From Bacillota bacterium (GTDB lineage Bacteria > Bacillota > Clostridia > Lachnospirales > Lachnospiraceae), in NCBI GenBank assembly GCA_023391695.1, contig JAEWAK010000033.1:1-52520 (forward strand): 52,520 nucleotides of DNA. Direction: 5' to 3'. How positions within the stretch are numbered: the stretch's first letter is position 1; each line of letters begins with the position of its first letter. The notes beneath the pieces are model-generated. The model searched no databases. It was not told the DNA's origin and worked only from the letters and a program-made list of their open reading frames with translations. Positions 8,045-16,986 of this stretch are shown here, in pieces. A program made the position numbers and the translations under genes.

Positions 8045-9922
8045 ATGCACCGTCTGAAAAAAATTTTACAATCGCCATATATGATTCTTCTGCTCTTTGC
8101 TGTAAAACTTGCGATATATTATTACCTGATCGATGTTGAATTTAAAGACATTACCTTTATTATTCTAAGCGTCATAACCATGGGAATTATATTCATAGCT
8201 TTCAGCAGGAGCAGGTTAAAGAGAAAAAAAGGACTGTTCCTGACGGTTTACAGTCTCTTAAGCCTGCTGATGTTTGCAGATTCCATGTATTATAATTATT
8301 ATAACCAGACAGTTTCCATAAAACAGCTCTGGCAGGCTGCCAATGTTGCTGCGGTTCCGGACAGTTTTGTGGCGACCTTAATACCGGCCAGCTTTTTGCT
8401 GTACTTAGATATTCCTTTTGTTTATTACTACTTCAAAAAACATATCCAGGATGACCAGAACAGAAACGGATGGAGTTTTAAAAAGGAAATAAAATATATT
8501 GTTGCGGGGTTATGTACTATTTTTGCTTTAATGGTTGTAAATCCCCTGGACAGTGTTGCGATTGATAAGGTAAACAGCGTGGAATTTTTTACGAACCATG
8601 TTAATGATGTTTACAATGCCCTTACGGAAAATATAGTGACGGAAGAAGTTCCTGCCCAGGAAGTATTGGATGCGGTGGAGGATGTGGCCGTCCAAAACCA
8701 GGGCAGCCGGCTCAAAGGCATTGGTGCCGGTAAGAATTTAGTTGTGATACAGGTAGAGGCTCTGCAGAATTTTGTAATTAATGCGGAATATAACGGTCAG
8801 GTAATCACACCCAACCTGAACGCTTTCATAAATAACGATACCATTTATTTTGACCGTTATTACAGTAATATCGGTAAAGGAAATACTGCAGATGCGGAAT
8901 TTTCAACCTTGAACGGTTTATATCCGGTGATAGACAGGGAATGCTATACCTTATATACCGATAATACCTATGACGGGCTTCCCTGGCTTTTAAGGGACGA
9001 AGGCTACCGCAGCTTTGCAATACACGGCTATAAGGGAGAATTCTGGAACCGGGAAGCCGCATATCCCGCACAGGGTTTTGAGGACTTTTACAGCATGGAA
9101 GATCTGGACACAAGCGATATCATAGGGCTTGGGATTTCGGATAAGTCCATGTTTAAACAGGCAGTGGATATATTTAAAGGTGAAAAAGAGCCTTTCTTCA
9201 GTTTTATCATAACCCTTTCCAGCCATCATCCGTTTTTAATAGACCAGGAGATAGCAACCTTAAAATTAAAGGAAGAGGATGCGGAAACGAAATTCGGAGC
9301 CTATTTGCAGACCATCCGTTACATGGATGAAGCTTTCGGACAGTTTATCCGGGATTTAAAAGCAGCCGGTTTGTATGATAATACCGTTATTGCACTATAC
9401 GGTGACCATCACGGTTTGAATGTGGGTATGGACGATAATGCGGAGCTTATGACGGGGTATCTTGGCAGGCCATATGATTACGATGAAATGTTAAGAGTGC
9501 CCATGTTAATCCATGTTCCGGGAAGCGGAGTTACCAGGACGGTATCCACGACCGGAGGCCAGATCGATTTTCTGCCTACCGTTGCCAACATTATGGGTAT
9601 TGATATCAAACAGCCTTATGTGCTGGGCCAGGATCTGGTAAATGCCACCGATGGCTTCGTAGCCTTTACGGCATATTTATTCGAAGGCTCTTTTGTCCAT
9701 AACAATGCGATGTTTGAAATCTCCAGGGAAGGTGTATTTGAAGGAAGCCGTGCCTGGGATATCAATACCAGCGAGCCTTTAGATGCTTCTGTGTATGAGG
9801 AAGATTATAACCGGGCCATAACTTTAAAGGAAACATCAAAAGAAATTTTAGACCAGAATTTAATTGCTGATTATGTTCACCGGGATACTTCCGTTTCGGA
9901 ACATCAGCCTGAAGATGAATAG
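8045..9922 (+). CDS. LTA synthase family sulfatase-fold phosphoglycerol transferase
   Basis: 625 residues. N-terminal part has about five membrane helices (residues 12-175), then an extracellular alkaline-phosphatase/sulfatase domain. Family marks: NLVVIQVEALQNFVI (metal-binding Glu), GNTADAEF with the likely nucleophile Thr281, the IHGYKGEFWNRE block, SSHHPF, and GDHHGLN as the metal-binding His pair. By family knowledge it moves glycerol-phosphate from phosphatidylglycerol to lipoteichoic acid or a glycolipid primer, or modifies polysaccharide. AAAGGAG lies ahead of the ATG. It is followed by its own terminator, so it is probably a single-gene unit. Which LtaS-type substrate it uses cannot be decided. 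Confidence 0.92.
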   Translation: MHRLKKILQSPYMILLLFAVKLAIYYYLIDVEFKDITFIILSVITMGIIFIAFSRSRLKRKKGLFLTVYSLLSLLMFADSMYYNYYNQTVSIKQLWQAANVAAVPDSFVATLIPASFLLYLDIPFVYYYFKKHIQDDQNRNGWSFKKEIKYIVAGLCTIFALMVVNPLDSVAIDKVNSVEFFTNHVNDVYNALTENIVTEEVPAQEVLDAVEDVAVQNQGSRLKGIGAGKNLVVIQVEALQNFVINAEYNGQVITPNLNAFINNDTIYFDRYYSNIGKGNTADAEFSTLNGLYPVIDRECYTLYTDNTYDGLPWLLRDEGYRSFAIHGYKGEFWNREAAYPAQGFEDFYSMEDLDTSDIIGLGISDKSMFKQAVDIFKGEKEPFFSFIITLSSHHPFLIDQEIATLKLKEEDAETKFGAYLQTIRYMDEAFGQFIRDLKAAGLYDNTVIALYGDHHGLNVGMDDNAELMTGYLGRPYDYDEMLRVPMLIHVPGSGVTRTVSTTGGQIDFLPTVANIMGIDIKQPYVLGQDLVNATDGFVAFTAYLFEGSFVHNNAMFEISREGVFEGSRAWDINTSEPLDASVYEEDYNRAITLKETSKEILDQNLIADYVHRDTSVSEHQPEDE

Positions 9923-9927
9923 TAACT

Positions 9928-9999
9928 AAAAGGGACTGCCGCAAAACAATTTCCAGACGTAAGTTTATGAAATTCAATTCTTTGCTGCGGTCCCCTTTT
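9928..9999 (+). terminator. Terminator between LTA synthase-like and patatin genes
   Basis: Long imperfect stem: AAAAGGGACTGCCGCAAA (9928-9945) pairs with TTTGCTGCGGTCCCCTTTT (9981-9999), ending in a T tract. The loop itself contains AATTTC/GAAATT. The A-rich 5' arm makes it usable in both directions. The patatin ribosome site starts a few bases later. Confidence 0.8.
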
Positions 10000-10017
10000 C
10001 TATAACAGGAGCAGTAA

Positions 10018-11205
10018 ATGGAGAGTACAATTGATTTTAATAAGGAATACGGAGTAGTCTTAGAAGGCGGCGGTGCCAAAGGAGCCTACCAGATCGGCGT
10101 CTGGAAGGCTTTCCTGGAACACGGCCTTAAGATAAAAGGAGTTTCTGGAGTATCCGTGGGAGCATTAAACGGGGCACTCATTTGTATGGATAATTATGAA
10201 GAGGCGGAAAAATTATGGAAGAGCCTTACCTATTCCTCCATAATGAATGTCAATGATGAGCAGATGGATCAGCTGATGAAACGGGACCTGAAGAATCTGG
10301 ATATTAAAGAATTAACGAAAAATACAACCCGTATCCTTAACGACCGGGGAATCGACGTAAGCCCATTAAAACAGCTGATTGAAAACTGGGTGGATGAAGA
10401 TAAAATCCGGAATTCCCCCATTGAATTCGTATTCGGTACTTTTTTGGTATCGAAATTAAAAGAAGTTGAGATAACGGCCAGGGAAGCGGAGAACAGCTAT
10501 TTAAAAGACTATTTACTGGCCAGTGCCTCCCTGCCTGCTTTTCGGAACGAAAAACTCCGCGGCTTGAAGTATCTGGATGGGGGAATGTTTAATAATGTAC
10601 CGGTAGATATGTTAATAAACCGGGGATACAAGGATATTATTATAGTCCGCATCTACGGGCTTGGCCTGGAAAAACCGGTAAAAATACCGAAGGATGTGAA
10701 TATTATTGAGATAGCGCCCCGCATTAATCTTGGCGGTATCCTGGAATTCGATCCGGATAAAATAAAACGTAATATCGATGTGGGTTATTATGACGGAATG
10801 CGCTGCCTGCGCTCCCTGAGAGGCCGGATCTATTATATGGATGCAAAATACACGGAGGAGGACTGTATCAACCGTTTTATTCGCATTAATGAAGCTGCTA
10901 AGATGGCTTTGCTGGAATATTATAAAGCGGATTACAGTGACACTTCTGTGAATACCAGAAGATTTCTGGAATCTGTCTGTCCGGGACTGGCCGTTACCCT
11001 AAAGCTGAATAAAGACTGGACCTATACGGAGCTTTATATTGCCCTGCTGGAGCTTTGCGCCAAAAGCTTAAGGATTCCGAAATACAGGATATATACGGAA
11101 GAGGAACTTATAAGCCTGATTAAGGAGAAGTACCAGCTTATGACAAAAAAAGGATACCAGTTTCCTATCTTCCACATGCTCATTATAAAAATGATAATAT
11201 TATAA
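10018..11205 (+). CDS. Patatin-like phospholipase (RssA-like)
   Basis: 395-residue cytoplasmic serine acyl hydrolase. The oxyanion loop LEGGGAKGAYQIG is followed by the nucleophile elbow GVSVG with Ser46, and the second member of the catalytic dyad is Asp187 in LDGGMFNNVP. The patatin domain occupies about residues 10-205; the C-terminal ~190 residues are less conserved and hold no domain I can name. AGGAG precedes the ATG by about eight bases. Probable role is lipid hydrolysis or membrane lipid turnover; substrate unknown. It is followed by a large palindrome rather than a classical terminator. Confidence 0.9.
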   Translation: MESTIDFNKEYGVVLEGGGAKGAYQIGVWKAFLEHGLKIKGVSGVSVGALNGALICMDNYEEAEKLWKSLTYSSIMNVNDEQMDQLMKRDLKNLDIKELTKNTTRILNDRGIDVSPLKQLIENWVDEDKIRNSPIEFVFGTFLVSKLKEVEITAREAENSYLKDYLLASASLPAFRNEKLRGLKYLDGGMFNNVPVDMLINRGYKDIIIVRIYGLGLEKPVKIPKDVNIIEIAPRINLGGILEFDPDKIKRNIDVGYYDGMRCLRSLRGRIYYMDAKYTEEDCINRFIRINEAAKMALLEYYKADYSDTSVNTRRFLESVCPGLAVTLKLNKDWTYTELYIALLELCAKSLRIPKYRIYTEEELISLIKEKYQLMTKKGYQFPIFHMLIIKMIIL

Positions 11206-11216
11206 TTATACTTTCC

Positions 11217-11306
11217 AGTGTACCGACGCATTAACACTTGGGCTGATGACGCAGAAGAAACTTACAGTCTGCATTATCAGCCCAAGTGTCATTGCGCCAT
11301 TACACT
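11217..11306. repeat. 90-bp palindromic element
   Basis: Arms of about 39 bases pair almost throughout: the left begins AGTGTACCGACGCATTAACA and continues CTTGGGCTGATGACGCAGA, and the right is its near-perfect reverse complement ending TTACACT. The central loop is only 12 bases. There is no T-run on either strand, so it does not look like an ordinary terminator. It lies 11 bases after the patatin stop and could be a REP/MITE-type mobile palindrome or an mRNA 3'-end stabiliser. Confidence 0.7.
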
Positions 11307-11449
11307 AGGTACGAAATGTTTGCTTCCGGTGGGCGCCGCTTTTCCAATAGATAAAGAGAAGAGGACAATCAGGAACGATAACGCCTGTGCAATGGTAATG
11401 CGGACCGTCTGTAGTTCATCCGCCCCGAAGAAATATTTTTGTTCACATC

Positions 11450-11493
11450 TTGACAAATGCATAAAAATTAAGTATAGTGTATAAATAAACATA
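11450..11493 (+). promoter_or_regulatory. argF: argF promoter overlapped by two candidate ARG boxes
   Basis: Perfect TTGACA (11450-11455), 17-base spacer, TATAGT (11473-11478). The spacer holds ATGCATAAAAATTAAGT (11457-11473), close to the ArgR/AhrC operator consensus, and a second similar site TGTATAAATAAACATA (11478-11493) covers the start of transcription. By family knowledge ArgR with arginine would repress here by blocking RNA polymerase. Confidence 0.7.
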
Positions 11494-11513
11494 AAGTCGG
11501 GGAGGTACACTAC

Positions 11514-12455
11514 ATGAATTTAAAAGGACGCAGTTTATTAACATTAAAAGACTTTACGCCGGAAGAAATTGAATATTTAATCGATTTGGCGGAAGATTTA
11601 AAAGCAAAGAAGAAGCAGGGAATCACCGGAAACAGTTTAAAGGGCAAGAATATTGCATTAATATTCGAAAAACCCTCCACCAGAACCAGGTGTGCCTTTA
11701 CCGTAGGCTGCATTGATGAAGGCGGACATCCGGAATATTTAGGCAAGGATGACATCCAGTTGGGGCATAAAGAAAGTGTGGAAGATACGGCAAGGGTGCT
11801 TGGCAGAATGTTTGACGGAATCGAGTTCCGCGGATTTAAGCAGGAAACGGTCGAAAAATTAGCAAAGTACAGCGGAGTTCCGGTTTGGAACGGTTTAACG
11901 GACATTGACCACCCGACCCAGATACTGGCGGATTTTTTAACTTTAAAAGAGCAGTTCGGGCATTTAAAGGGTTTACATCTGGTATATACCGGCGACGGAA
12001 GAAATAATATGGCCAACAGCCTGATGATCGGTTCCGCTAAACTGGGGCTTCATTTTACCATTCTGGCACCGAAATCCCTGTGGCCCGGAGAGGAGCTGGC
12101 AGCAGTCTGCAAGACTTATGCCAAGGTTTCCCAAGGCACCATTACCATTACGGACCAGTTGGAAGCAGTTAAGGGAGCGGATGCCATTTATACGGATGTA
12201 TGGTGCTCCATGGGGGAAGAAGCAATGGCGGCGGAACGGATCGCCCTGTTAAAACCATACCAGGTAAATCAGAAACTAATGGACATGACGGGAAAGGAAA
12301 ATACGGTTTTCTTACACTGTCTGCCGGCTGTTAAAGGGAATGAGGTAACGGAAGAGGTATTTGAGAAAAATGCCGGAGTGGTATTTGATGAAGCCGAAAA
12401 CCGGATGCATACCATTAAAGCGGTAATGGTGGCTACCTTAGGAAAGATGGAATAA
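11514..12455 (+). CDS. argF: Ornithine carbamoyltransferase
   Basis: 313-residue enzyme converting carbamoyl phosphate and ornithine to citrulline in arginine synthesis (or the reverse in the arginine deiminase route). Carbamoyl-phosphate loop STRTRCAF, the DHPTQILAD block, and the ornithine/catalytic loop HCLPA are intact. Length is normal. GGGGAGG lies eight bases before the ATG. No other arg genes flank it, and ARG boxes in its promoter favour a biosynthetic role. A 22-bp tandem repeat and a hairpin follow. Confidence 0.96.
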   Translation: MNLKGRSLLTLKDFTPEEIEYLIDLAEDLKAKKKQGITGNSLKGKNIALIFEKPSTRTRCAFTVGCIDEGGHPEYLGKDDIQLGHKESVEDTARVLGRMFDGIEFRGFKQETVEKLAKYSGVPVWNGLTDIDHPTQILADFLTLKEQFGHLKGLHLVYTGDGRNNMANSLMIGSAKLGLHFTILAPKSLWPGEELAAVCKTYAKVSQGTITITDQLEAVKGADAIYTDVWCSMGEEAMAAERIALLKPYQVNQKLMDMTGKENTVFLHCLPAVKGNEVTEEVFEKNAGVVFDEAENRMHTIKAVMVATLGKME

Positions 12456-12468
12456 AAACCGAAAAGAG

Positions 12469-12513
12469 AAATAAAATTTTCAGGCTGTTATAAATAAAAT
12501 TTTCAGGCTGTTA
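12469..12513. repeat. Perfect 22-bp tandem direct repeat
   Basis: AAATAAAATTTTCAGGCTGT followed by TA occurs at 12469-12490 and again, identical, at 12492-12513 (period 23). It lies between argF and birA, and the second copy contributes the left arm of the following hairpin. Confidence 0.85.
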
Positions 12514-12549
12514 CAGATTAGTCTTGACTCTGTAGCGGCCTTTCTCTAT
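12507..12549 (+). terminator. Candidate terminator after argF
   Basis: GCTGTTACAGA (12507-12517) pairs with TCTGTAGCGGC (12529-12539) over 11 bp including two G-U pairs, followed by a pyrimidine-rich CTTTCTCTATT tail. Only a weak U tract, so moderate confidence. Confidence 0.5.
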
Positions 12550-12620
12550 TATTAATTTTGTACGCAGCAGAAATATTATGGATGGAAGGAACAAAATATT
12601 TGCAAAGGGAGGATGAGTTT

Positions 12621-13466
12621 ATGAATGGAGAAGTAACGGAATACAGGCAGTTTAATTCTTCTTATATTGAAAATAAAATGACAACAAAATATATTGGTAA
12701 AAAAGTGGTATATTATGATGAAATTGATTCCACCAATATTGCCGCCAAGCAGCTTGGAAAACAGCCGGGAAATCACGGAGTACTGGTGCTGGCAAGGCAG
12801 CAGCATGCCGGGCGGGGACGTCTTGGGCGAATTTGGAGTTCGCCCAAAGGAACCGGTGTCTGGATGACCCTGGTATTACAGCCGGGAATACGTCCGGAAC
12901 ATGCCTCCATGCTGACTCTGGTTGCAGCTCTGGCTGTAAATCAGGGAATCCGGAAAGTTACAGGGCTTGAAAGCTTTATAAAATGGCCGAATGATATTGT
13001 TGTCAACGGGAAAAAAGTCTGCGGTATCCTGACGGAAATGAATACTGCAGGCGGAAAGCTGGAATGCGTTGTGATTGGAATGGGCATAAATACGAACCAG
13101 GAATCTTTTTCCGACGACCTGAAAATTTCAGCGACTTCATTACGGCTGGAAAGCAGGAGCGAGATAGATAAGACAGAACTTATTGTGTATATCATGGAAT
13201 ATTTTGAACACTATTTTGAAAGATTTGAGAAAACGGAGTCCTTAAAAGAACTGATAAAGGAGTATAACGAAGTCTTGATTAACCGGAACCGCCAGGTTAA
13301 AATCCTGGGAGCGGATACGGATTATATCGGACTTGCCCTTGGCATCAATGAGACAGGGGCCTTACTGGTGCAGACAGAGGAAATCATACAGGGAGTATCC
13401 ACTGCCACGGTAAAGGCAGTTATGTCCGGCGAGGTATCCGTAAGAGGTGTGTATGGTTATGTATAG
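12621..13466 (+). CDS. birA: Biotin-[acetyl-CoA-carboxylase] ligase, BirA catalytic type
   Basis: 281 residues. Biotinyl-AMP loop GRGRLGRIWSSPKGTG, then KWPNDIVVNGKKVCGILTEM and GMGINTNQ define the ligase domain (about 35-215), followed by the small C-terminal SH3-like domain. Only ~35 residues precede the catalytic domain, too few for the winged-helix DNA-binding domain, so this is a monofunctional group I enzyme rather than a biotin repressor. ATG 12621 has AAAGGGAGG eight bases upstream; a 21-codon upstream extension of the frame has no support. Confidence 0.93.
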   Translation: MNGEVTEYRQFNSSYIENKMTTKYIGKKVVYYDEIDSTNIAAKQLGKQPGNHGVLVLARQQHAGRGRLGRIWSSPKGTGVWMTLVLQPGIRPEHASMLTLVAALAVNQGIRKVTGLESFIKWPNDIVVNGKKVCGILTEMNTAGGKLECVVIGMGINTNQESFSDDLKISATSLRLESRSEIDKTELIVYIMEYFEHYFERFEKTESLKELIKEYNEVLINRNRQVKILGADTDYIGLALGINETGALLVQTEEIIQGVSTATVKAVMSGEVSVRGVYGYV

Positions 13467-13641
13467 AGACACAGGATTGCCCATACTTCCTATCCGCAGA
13501 ATTTTCCCTTGAATTATTAAGGTTTTCCATATATGATAGTAAGGTAAACATAACAGGCAAAGCGTGGCGGACCTGGAATATCCGCTTTGACGAGATTTGT
13601 ATAAATCTGTTTTAGATTAAATAATAAGGGAGTGGTAATCG

Positions 13642-14538
13642 ATGAAAGATACTATGTCAAAAGCTTTATGGGGTGTTTTCTTTGTCCTGCTTGGGATATC
13701 CATGGCAGGAAAGGCAATTGGGGTATTTGATTTTAATATTTTTTTCCCGGGATGGTGGACCTTATTTATTATAGTACCAAGTGCAATTGGCCTGTTTAAC
13801 AGTGAGAACCGCACTGCTTCCGTATTTGGGCTGGGAGTAGGTATTCTGCTCCTGGCCGGAGCCCAGGGTATTGTTGGCTGGTATACTTTTCCCAGACTTA
13901 TCATTTCCCTTATCTTTGTCGTAATCGGCTGTTCCTTTCTGTTCCGTAAGAATAGAAGATCCTGGCAGGAGGATTATCGTAACGATAACACTTCTTATGG
14001 CCGGACAGAAAACCAGTATGACAGCTACAATAATAGTCAAAATAATTATAATAGCCAGGGCGGTAACGGCGGCCAGGATAATGGCAATGAATGGAACACC
14101 GGCCCAAATTATAATGACCCAAATTATAACGGCAGTAATAATTACAGTTCGGATTCAAGCTATGGTAGCCAAAACAGCGGCAATGCCTATCATGGAACCA
14201 ATCACGGAGGGTATAATCACTATACCGGTTTTTTAAGCGGCCGCAACATCCAGTTTGTGGAGGAAGAATTTAAAGGTGCGGAAGTAACCTCTATTTTAGG
14301 CAACGTACAGTTGGATCTTAGAAATGCCATATTAAATGATGACGTAGTAATAGAAACGACCTGTATATTAGGCGGGGTTGATGTCTATGTTCCGGGCAAC
14401 GTTAAAGTAGTTTTAAACTGCACTCCCATTTTGGGCGGTGTGGAAAATAAAGTAATAGCACCCTATAATGCGACCGGTAACATATACACCATATTTATCA
14501 GAGGTACCTGCATATTAGGCGGAATAGAAGTCAGATAA
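13642..14538 (+). CDS. LiaF-like membrane protein with Asn/Tyr/Gly-rich linker
   Basis: 298 residues in three parts. Residues 1-95 hold four membrane helices with the LiaF-TM/DUF5668 feel (ALWGVFFVLLGI, then PGWWTLFIIVPSAIGL, ending in FRKNRR). Residues ~105-195 are low-complexity, rich in Asn, Tyr, Ser and Gly. The C-terminal ~90 residues are the LiaF-type beta domain with repeated ILG(G/N)V turns. LiaF-like proteins damp cell-envelope stress signalling, but no LiaRS-type two-component genes are adjacent. AAGGGAG lies ahead of the ATG. The next gene starts 18 bases later and is probably cotranscribed. Confidence 0.8.
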   Translation: MKDTMSKALWGVFFVLLGISMAGKAIGVFDFNIFFPGWWTLFIIVPSAIGLFNSENRTASVFGLGVGILLLAGAQGIVGWYTFPRLIISLIFVVIGCSFLFRKNRRSWQEDYRNDNTSYGRTENQYDSYNNSQNNYNSQGGNGGQDNGNEWNTGPNYNDPNYNGSNNYSSDSSYGSQNSGNAYHGTNHGGYNHYTGFLSGRNIQFVEEEFKGAEVTSILGNVQLDLRNAILNDDVVIETTCILGGVDVYVPGNVKVVLNCTPILGGVENKVIAPYNATGNIYTIFIRGTCILGGIEVR

Positions 14539-14556
14539 CGTACGGGAGGTAATGCG

Positions 14557-14889
14557 ATGTATTTGGATAAGGTGGTTCTGTGCGCCAGCAGCTCATATGA
14601 ACAGAAATATTATTTAAACGAAGACTTTAATGCTCTTCCGGAGAGTATCAAGGAAGAACTCAAAATAATGTGTGTACTTTTTACGGAGGATGTGGGCGGT
14701 ATACTGACCCTGGAATTCGAGGAAGACGGAAACCTGATGCTTCAGGTCACCAGCGACGAAGGCGATTTGTTATTTGATGAAATCGGAAGTGTCTTAAAAG
14801 TAAAAGAAATACAGCAAAAAAAAGCCGAACTGCTGGAAGCCCTTGAACTGTTTTACCGGGTATTTTTTCTGGGGGAAGACCTGGTGTAG
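14557..14889 (+). CDS. Conserved hypothetical protein, acidic, 110 aa
   Basis: I do not recognise an experimentally defined function; it resembles a small Lachnospiraceae protein family of unknown role (possibly DUF6145). It is cytoplasmic, with no signal or membrane helix, strongly acidic (many Glu/Asp, e.g. LTLEFEEDGNL), and has an alpha-helical C terminus. GGGAGG lies before the ATG, and it follows the LiaF-like gene by 18 bases, suggesting one transcript. Confidence 0.75.
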   Translation: MYLDKVVLCASSSYEQKYYLNEDFNALPESIKEELKIMCVLFTEDVGGILTLEFEEDGNLMLQVTSDEGDLLFDEIGSVLKVKEIQQKKAELLEALELFYRVFFLGEDLV

Positions 14890-15059
14890 CATAAAAATTC
14901 AAGGAAGTACCAGATGCTGCACGGGTTTACCCTACAAGTAAGCAGCGTAGCAATTGATAATATCAGGTTGACTTTATAAAATTAAGTTTAAGCCATGAAA
15001 GCCAGTTTGAAAGAAAATACGATAAAAGAAAGGAAGGCCGCAGAGGGATTCTTTCAGCC

Positions 15060-15077
15060 TGTGAAACTTGTTTCACA
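15060..15077. promoter_or_regulatory. Perfect 18-bp palindrome upstream of coaX
   Basis: TGTGAAACTTGTTTCACA is a perfect dyad 58 bases before the coaX start, nested inside a wider CCGCA/TGCGG pair, and followed by a second small hairpin CACACC/GGTGTG (about 15096-15115). It could be a repressor operator or a leader hairpin. The half-site distance does not fit Rex. Confidence 0.4.
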
Positions 15078-15134
15078 TTTTATATTGCGGCAGTAACACA
15101 CCTGCTTTTTGGTGTGCTATTTACGGGTGTAATT

Positions 15135-15908
15135 ATGTTATTAGTAATAGATGCAGGAAATACCAATATTACCTTGGGTATATTTAAGGAGGAGGAATTA
15201 ATTGCAAACTTCCGAATGACAACGAAAACCCCCAGAACTTCGGATGAATACGGGATCACCATCTGCAATTTGTTAAATAACAGAAAGGTTGATGCCGAGG
15301 ATATAGAAGCGGTCATTATCGCCAGTGTCGTACCGGGGATCATGCATTCCCTTAAAAACAGTATAATCAAATATTTAAAGCGCACACCCATTGAAGTCGG
15401 TGCCGGAACGAAAACCGGAATAAAAATTGTAACCGCAAATCCGAAGGAAATCGGAGCCGACCGTGTGGTGGATGCGGTTGCCGCTTATGATATCTACGGA
15501 GGGCCGTTAATTGTTATTGACTTTGGAACAGCAACCACCTATGACCTGATTTCGGAAGACGGGTCCTTCCTGGCCGGCATTACAAGCCCCGGTATCCGTA
15601 TTTCGGCAGATGCTCTGTGGAATCAAACTGCAAAGCTGCCGGAAATTGAAATCAAAAAACCTGCTTCCATTTTAGCAAAGGAAACCATATCCAGCATGCA
15701 GGCTGGTCTGGTATACGGCTATATCGGGCAGACTGAATATATTGTAAAAAAGATAATTGAAGAATCCGGAATCCGGGACATAAAAGTCATTGCAACGGGC
15801 GGATTGGGAAAAATCATTGCGGAATCCACGGAGGTTATACAGATCTTTGACCCGAATCTGACCTTAAAAGGACTGCGTATTATCTATAATAAATGCAAAG
15901 GTAAATAA
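15135..15908 (+). CDS. coaX: Type III pantothenate kinase
   Basis: 257-residue first enzyme of coenzyme A synthesis, phosphorylating pantothenate. ASKHA-fold marks: phosphate loop DAGNTNITLGIF at residues 6-17, the VIASVVPG block, GADRVVDAVAAY, DFGTATTYDL and the GITSPGIRIS loop. ATG 15135 gives the standard N terminus MLLVIDAGNTN; an upstream GTG frame extension (15114) falls in a hairpin and is not needed. The ribosome site is weak (GGGTG), which with the upstream dyads may mean translational control. dusB follows 38 bases later. Confidence 0.95.
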   Translation: MLLVIDAGNTNITLGIFKEEELIANFRMTTKTPRTSDEYGITICNLLNNRKVDAEDIEAVIIASVVPGIMHSLKNSIIKYLKRTPIEVGAGTKTGIKIVTANPKEIGADRVVDAVAAYDIYGGPLIVIDFGTATTYDLISEDGSFLAGITSPGIRISADALWNQTAKLPEIEIKKPASILAKETISSMQAGLVYGYIGQTEYIVKKIIEESGIRDIKVIATGGLGKIIAESTEVIQIFDPNLTLKGLRIIYNKCKGK

Positions 15909-15946
15909 GTAAATTAAAAGCAGACAGGTATAAGGGAGTACTATGA

Positions 15947-16951
15947 ATGAGTTTAAACATTGGTAATGTTAAAATAAAAGGCAGCTTAATACTGGGGCCC
16001 ATGGCAGGTGTAACAGACCTGCCATTTCGTATCTTGTGCAAGGAACAGGGCGCCGATCTGATCTATACGGAGATGGTGAGTGCAAAAGGGATACAGTATA
16101 ACAATAAAAATACGGAAAACCTTCTTATGGTAGCGGAAGAAGAGCGTCCGGTTACCCTTCAGCTTTTCGGGGCGGATCCTTATATTATGAGTGAAACGGC
16201 AAAACGGATTGAACACCTTAATTTTGATATCTTGGATATTAATATGGGCTGTCCGGTCCCCAAGGTAGTCAATAACTGTGAAGGATCCGCTCTCATGAAG
16301 GATCCGCGTTTAGTCGGTGAAATTGTACATGCCGTAGCTTCGGCAATAAAAAAACCCCTGACCGTTAAAATCCGAAAAGGTTTTTCAGAAACAACTATCA
16401 ATGCGGTGGAAATAGCTAAAATAGCGGAAGCGGGCGGTGCGGCCGCCATAGCGGTCCATGGCCGGACCAGGGAACAGTACTACAGCGGGAAGGCAGACTG
16501 GAATGTAATACAGGCGGTAAAGGAGGCGGTATCGGTGCCGGTTATCGGCAATGGGGATGTTTTTACACCGGAAGATGCAAAACGCCTTATACAGGAAACG
16601 GGCTGTGACGGTATCATGGTTGCCAGGGGAGCCAGGGGCAATCCATGGCTCTTTGCCCAGATTAAGGAATATCTTAAAACAGGCAGGAAAACAGATAAGC
16701 CTCCGGTAAGGGAAGCAGTGGATATGATGCTTCGCCATGCCAGATTATCAATCGAATACAAAGGGGAATATATTGGTATAAGGGAAATGCGAAAACACGT
16801 AGCCTGGTATACCACAGGCTATCCCCTGGCAGCCAGATTAAGGCAGCATGTAAATGAAATAGAAAATTACTGTGGATTGGAAGAACTGTTATTGCGTTAT
16901 CTGGATACCGTGAAAGAGCTTCATCCGGATGAACTCCACTTAAACGGATAA
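15947..16951 (+). CDS. dusB: tRNA-dihydrouridine synthase, DusB/NifR3 type
   Basis: 334-residue FMN-dependent enzyme reducing uridine in tRNA. TIM-barrel start GPMAGVTDLPFRILCKEQGA, catalytic Cys102 in NMGCPVPKV, NCEGSALM, the HGRTREQYYSGKADW phosphate/FMN block, and MVARGARGNPW near the end of the barrel. A C-terminal helical domain completes the usual length. GGGAG lies ten bases ahead of the ATG. It probably shares a transcript with coaX. A MITE-like element lies 44 bases after the stop. Confidence 0.95.
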   Translation: MSLNIGNVKIKGSLILGPMAGVTDLPFRILCKEQGADLIYTEMVSAKGIQYNNKNTENLLMVAEEERPVTLQLFGADPYIMSETAKRIEHLNFDILDINMGCPVPKVVNNCEGSALMKDPRLVGEIVHAVASAIKKPLTVKIRKGFSETTINAVEIAKIAEAGGAAAIAVHGRTREQYYSGKADWNVIQAVKEAVSVPVIGNGDVFTPEDAKRLIQETGCDGIMVARGARGNPWLFAQIKEYLKTGRKTDKPPVREAVDMMLRHARLSIEYKGEYIGIREMRKHVAWYTTGYPLAARLRQHVNEIENYCGLEELLLRYLDTVKELHPDELHLNG

Positions 16952-16986
16952 TTCCGGGAAGGCAGTAGAAATACAATAGGTGGAAT

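Noticed and set aside
11218..11510. Open frames on both strands between patatin and argF
   Set aside because: They cross the 90-bp palindrome and the argF promoter; no ribosome site and no protein-like composition.
12558..12620. N-terminal extension of birA that might restore a DNA-binding domain
   Set aside because: Adds only 21 residues without helix-turn-helix character and has no start codon with a ribosome site.
15060..15077. Rex-type operator upstream of coaX
   Set aside because: Half-sites TGTGAA/TTCACA are separated by six bases, not the four expected for Rex; kept only as an unnamed dyad.
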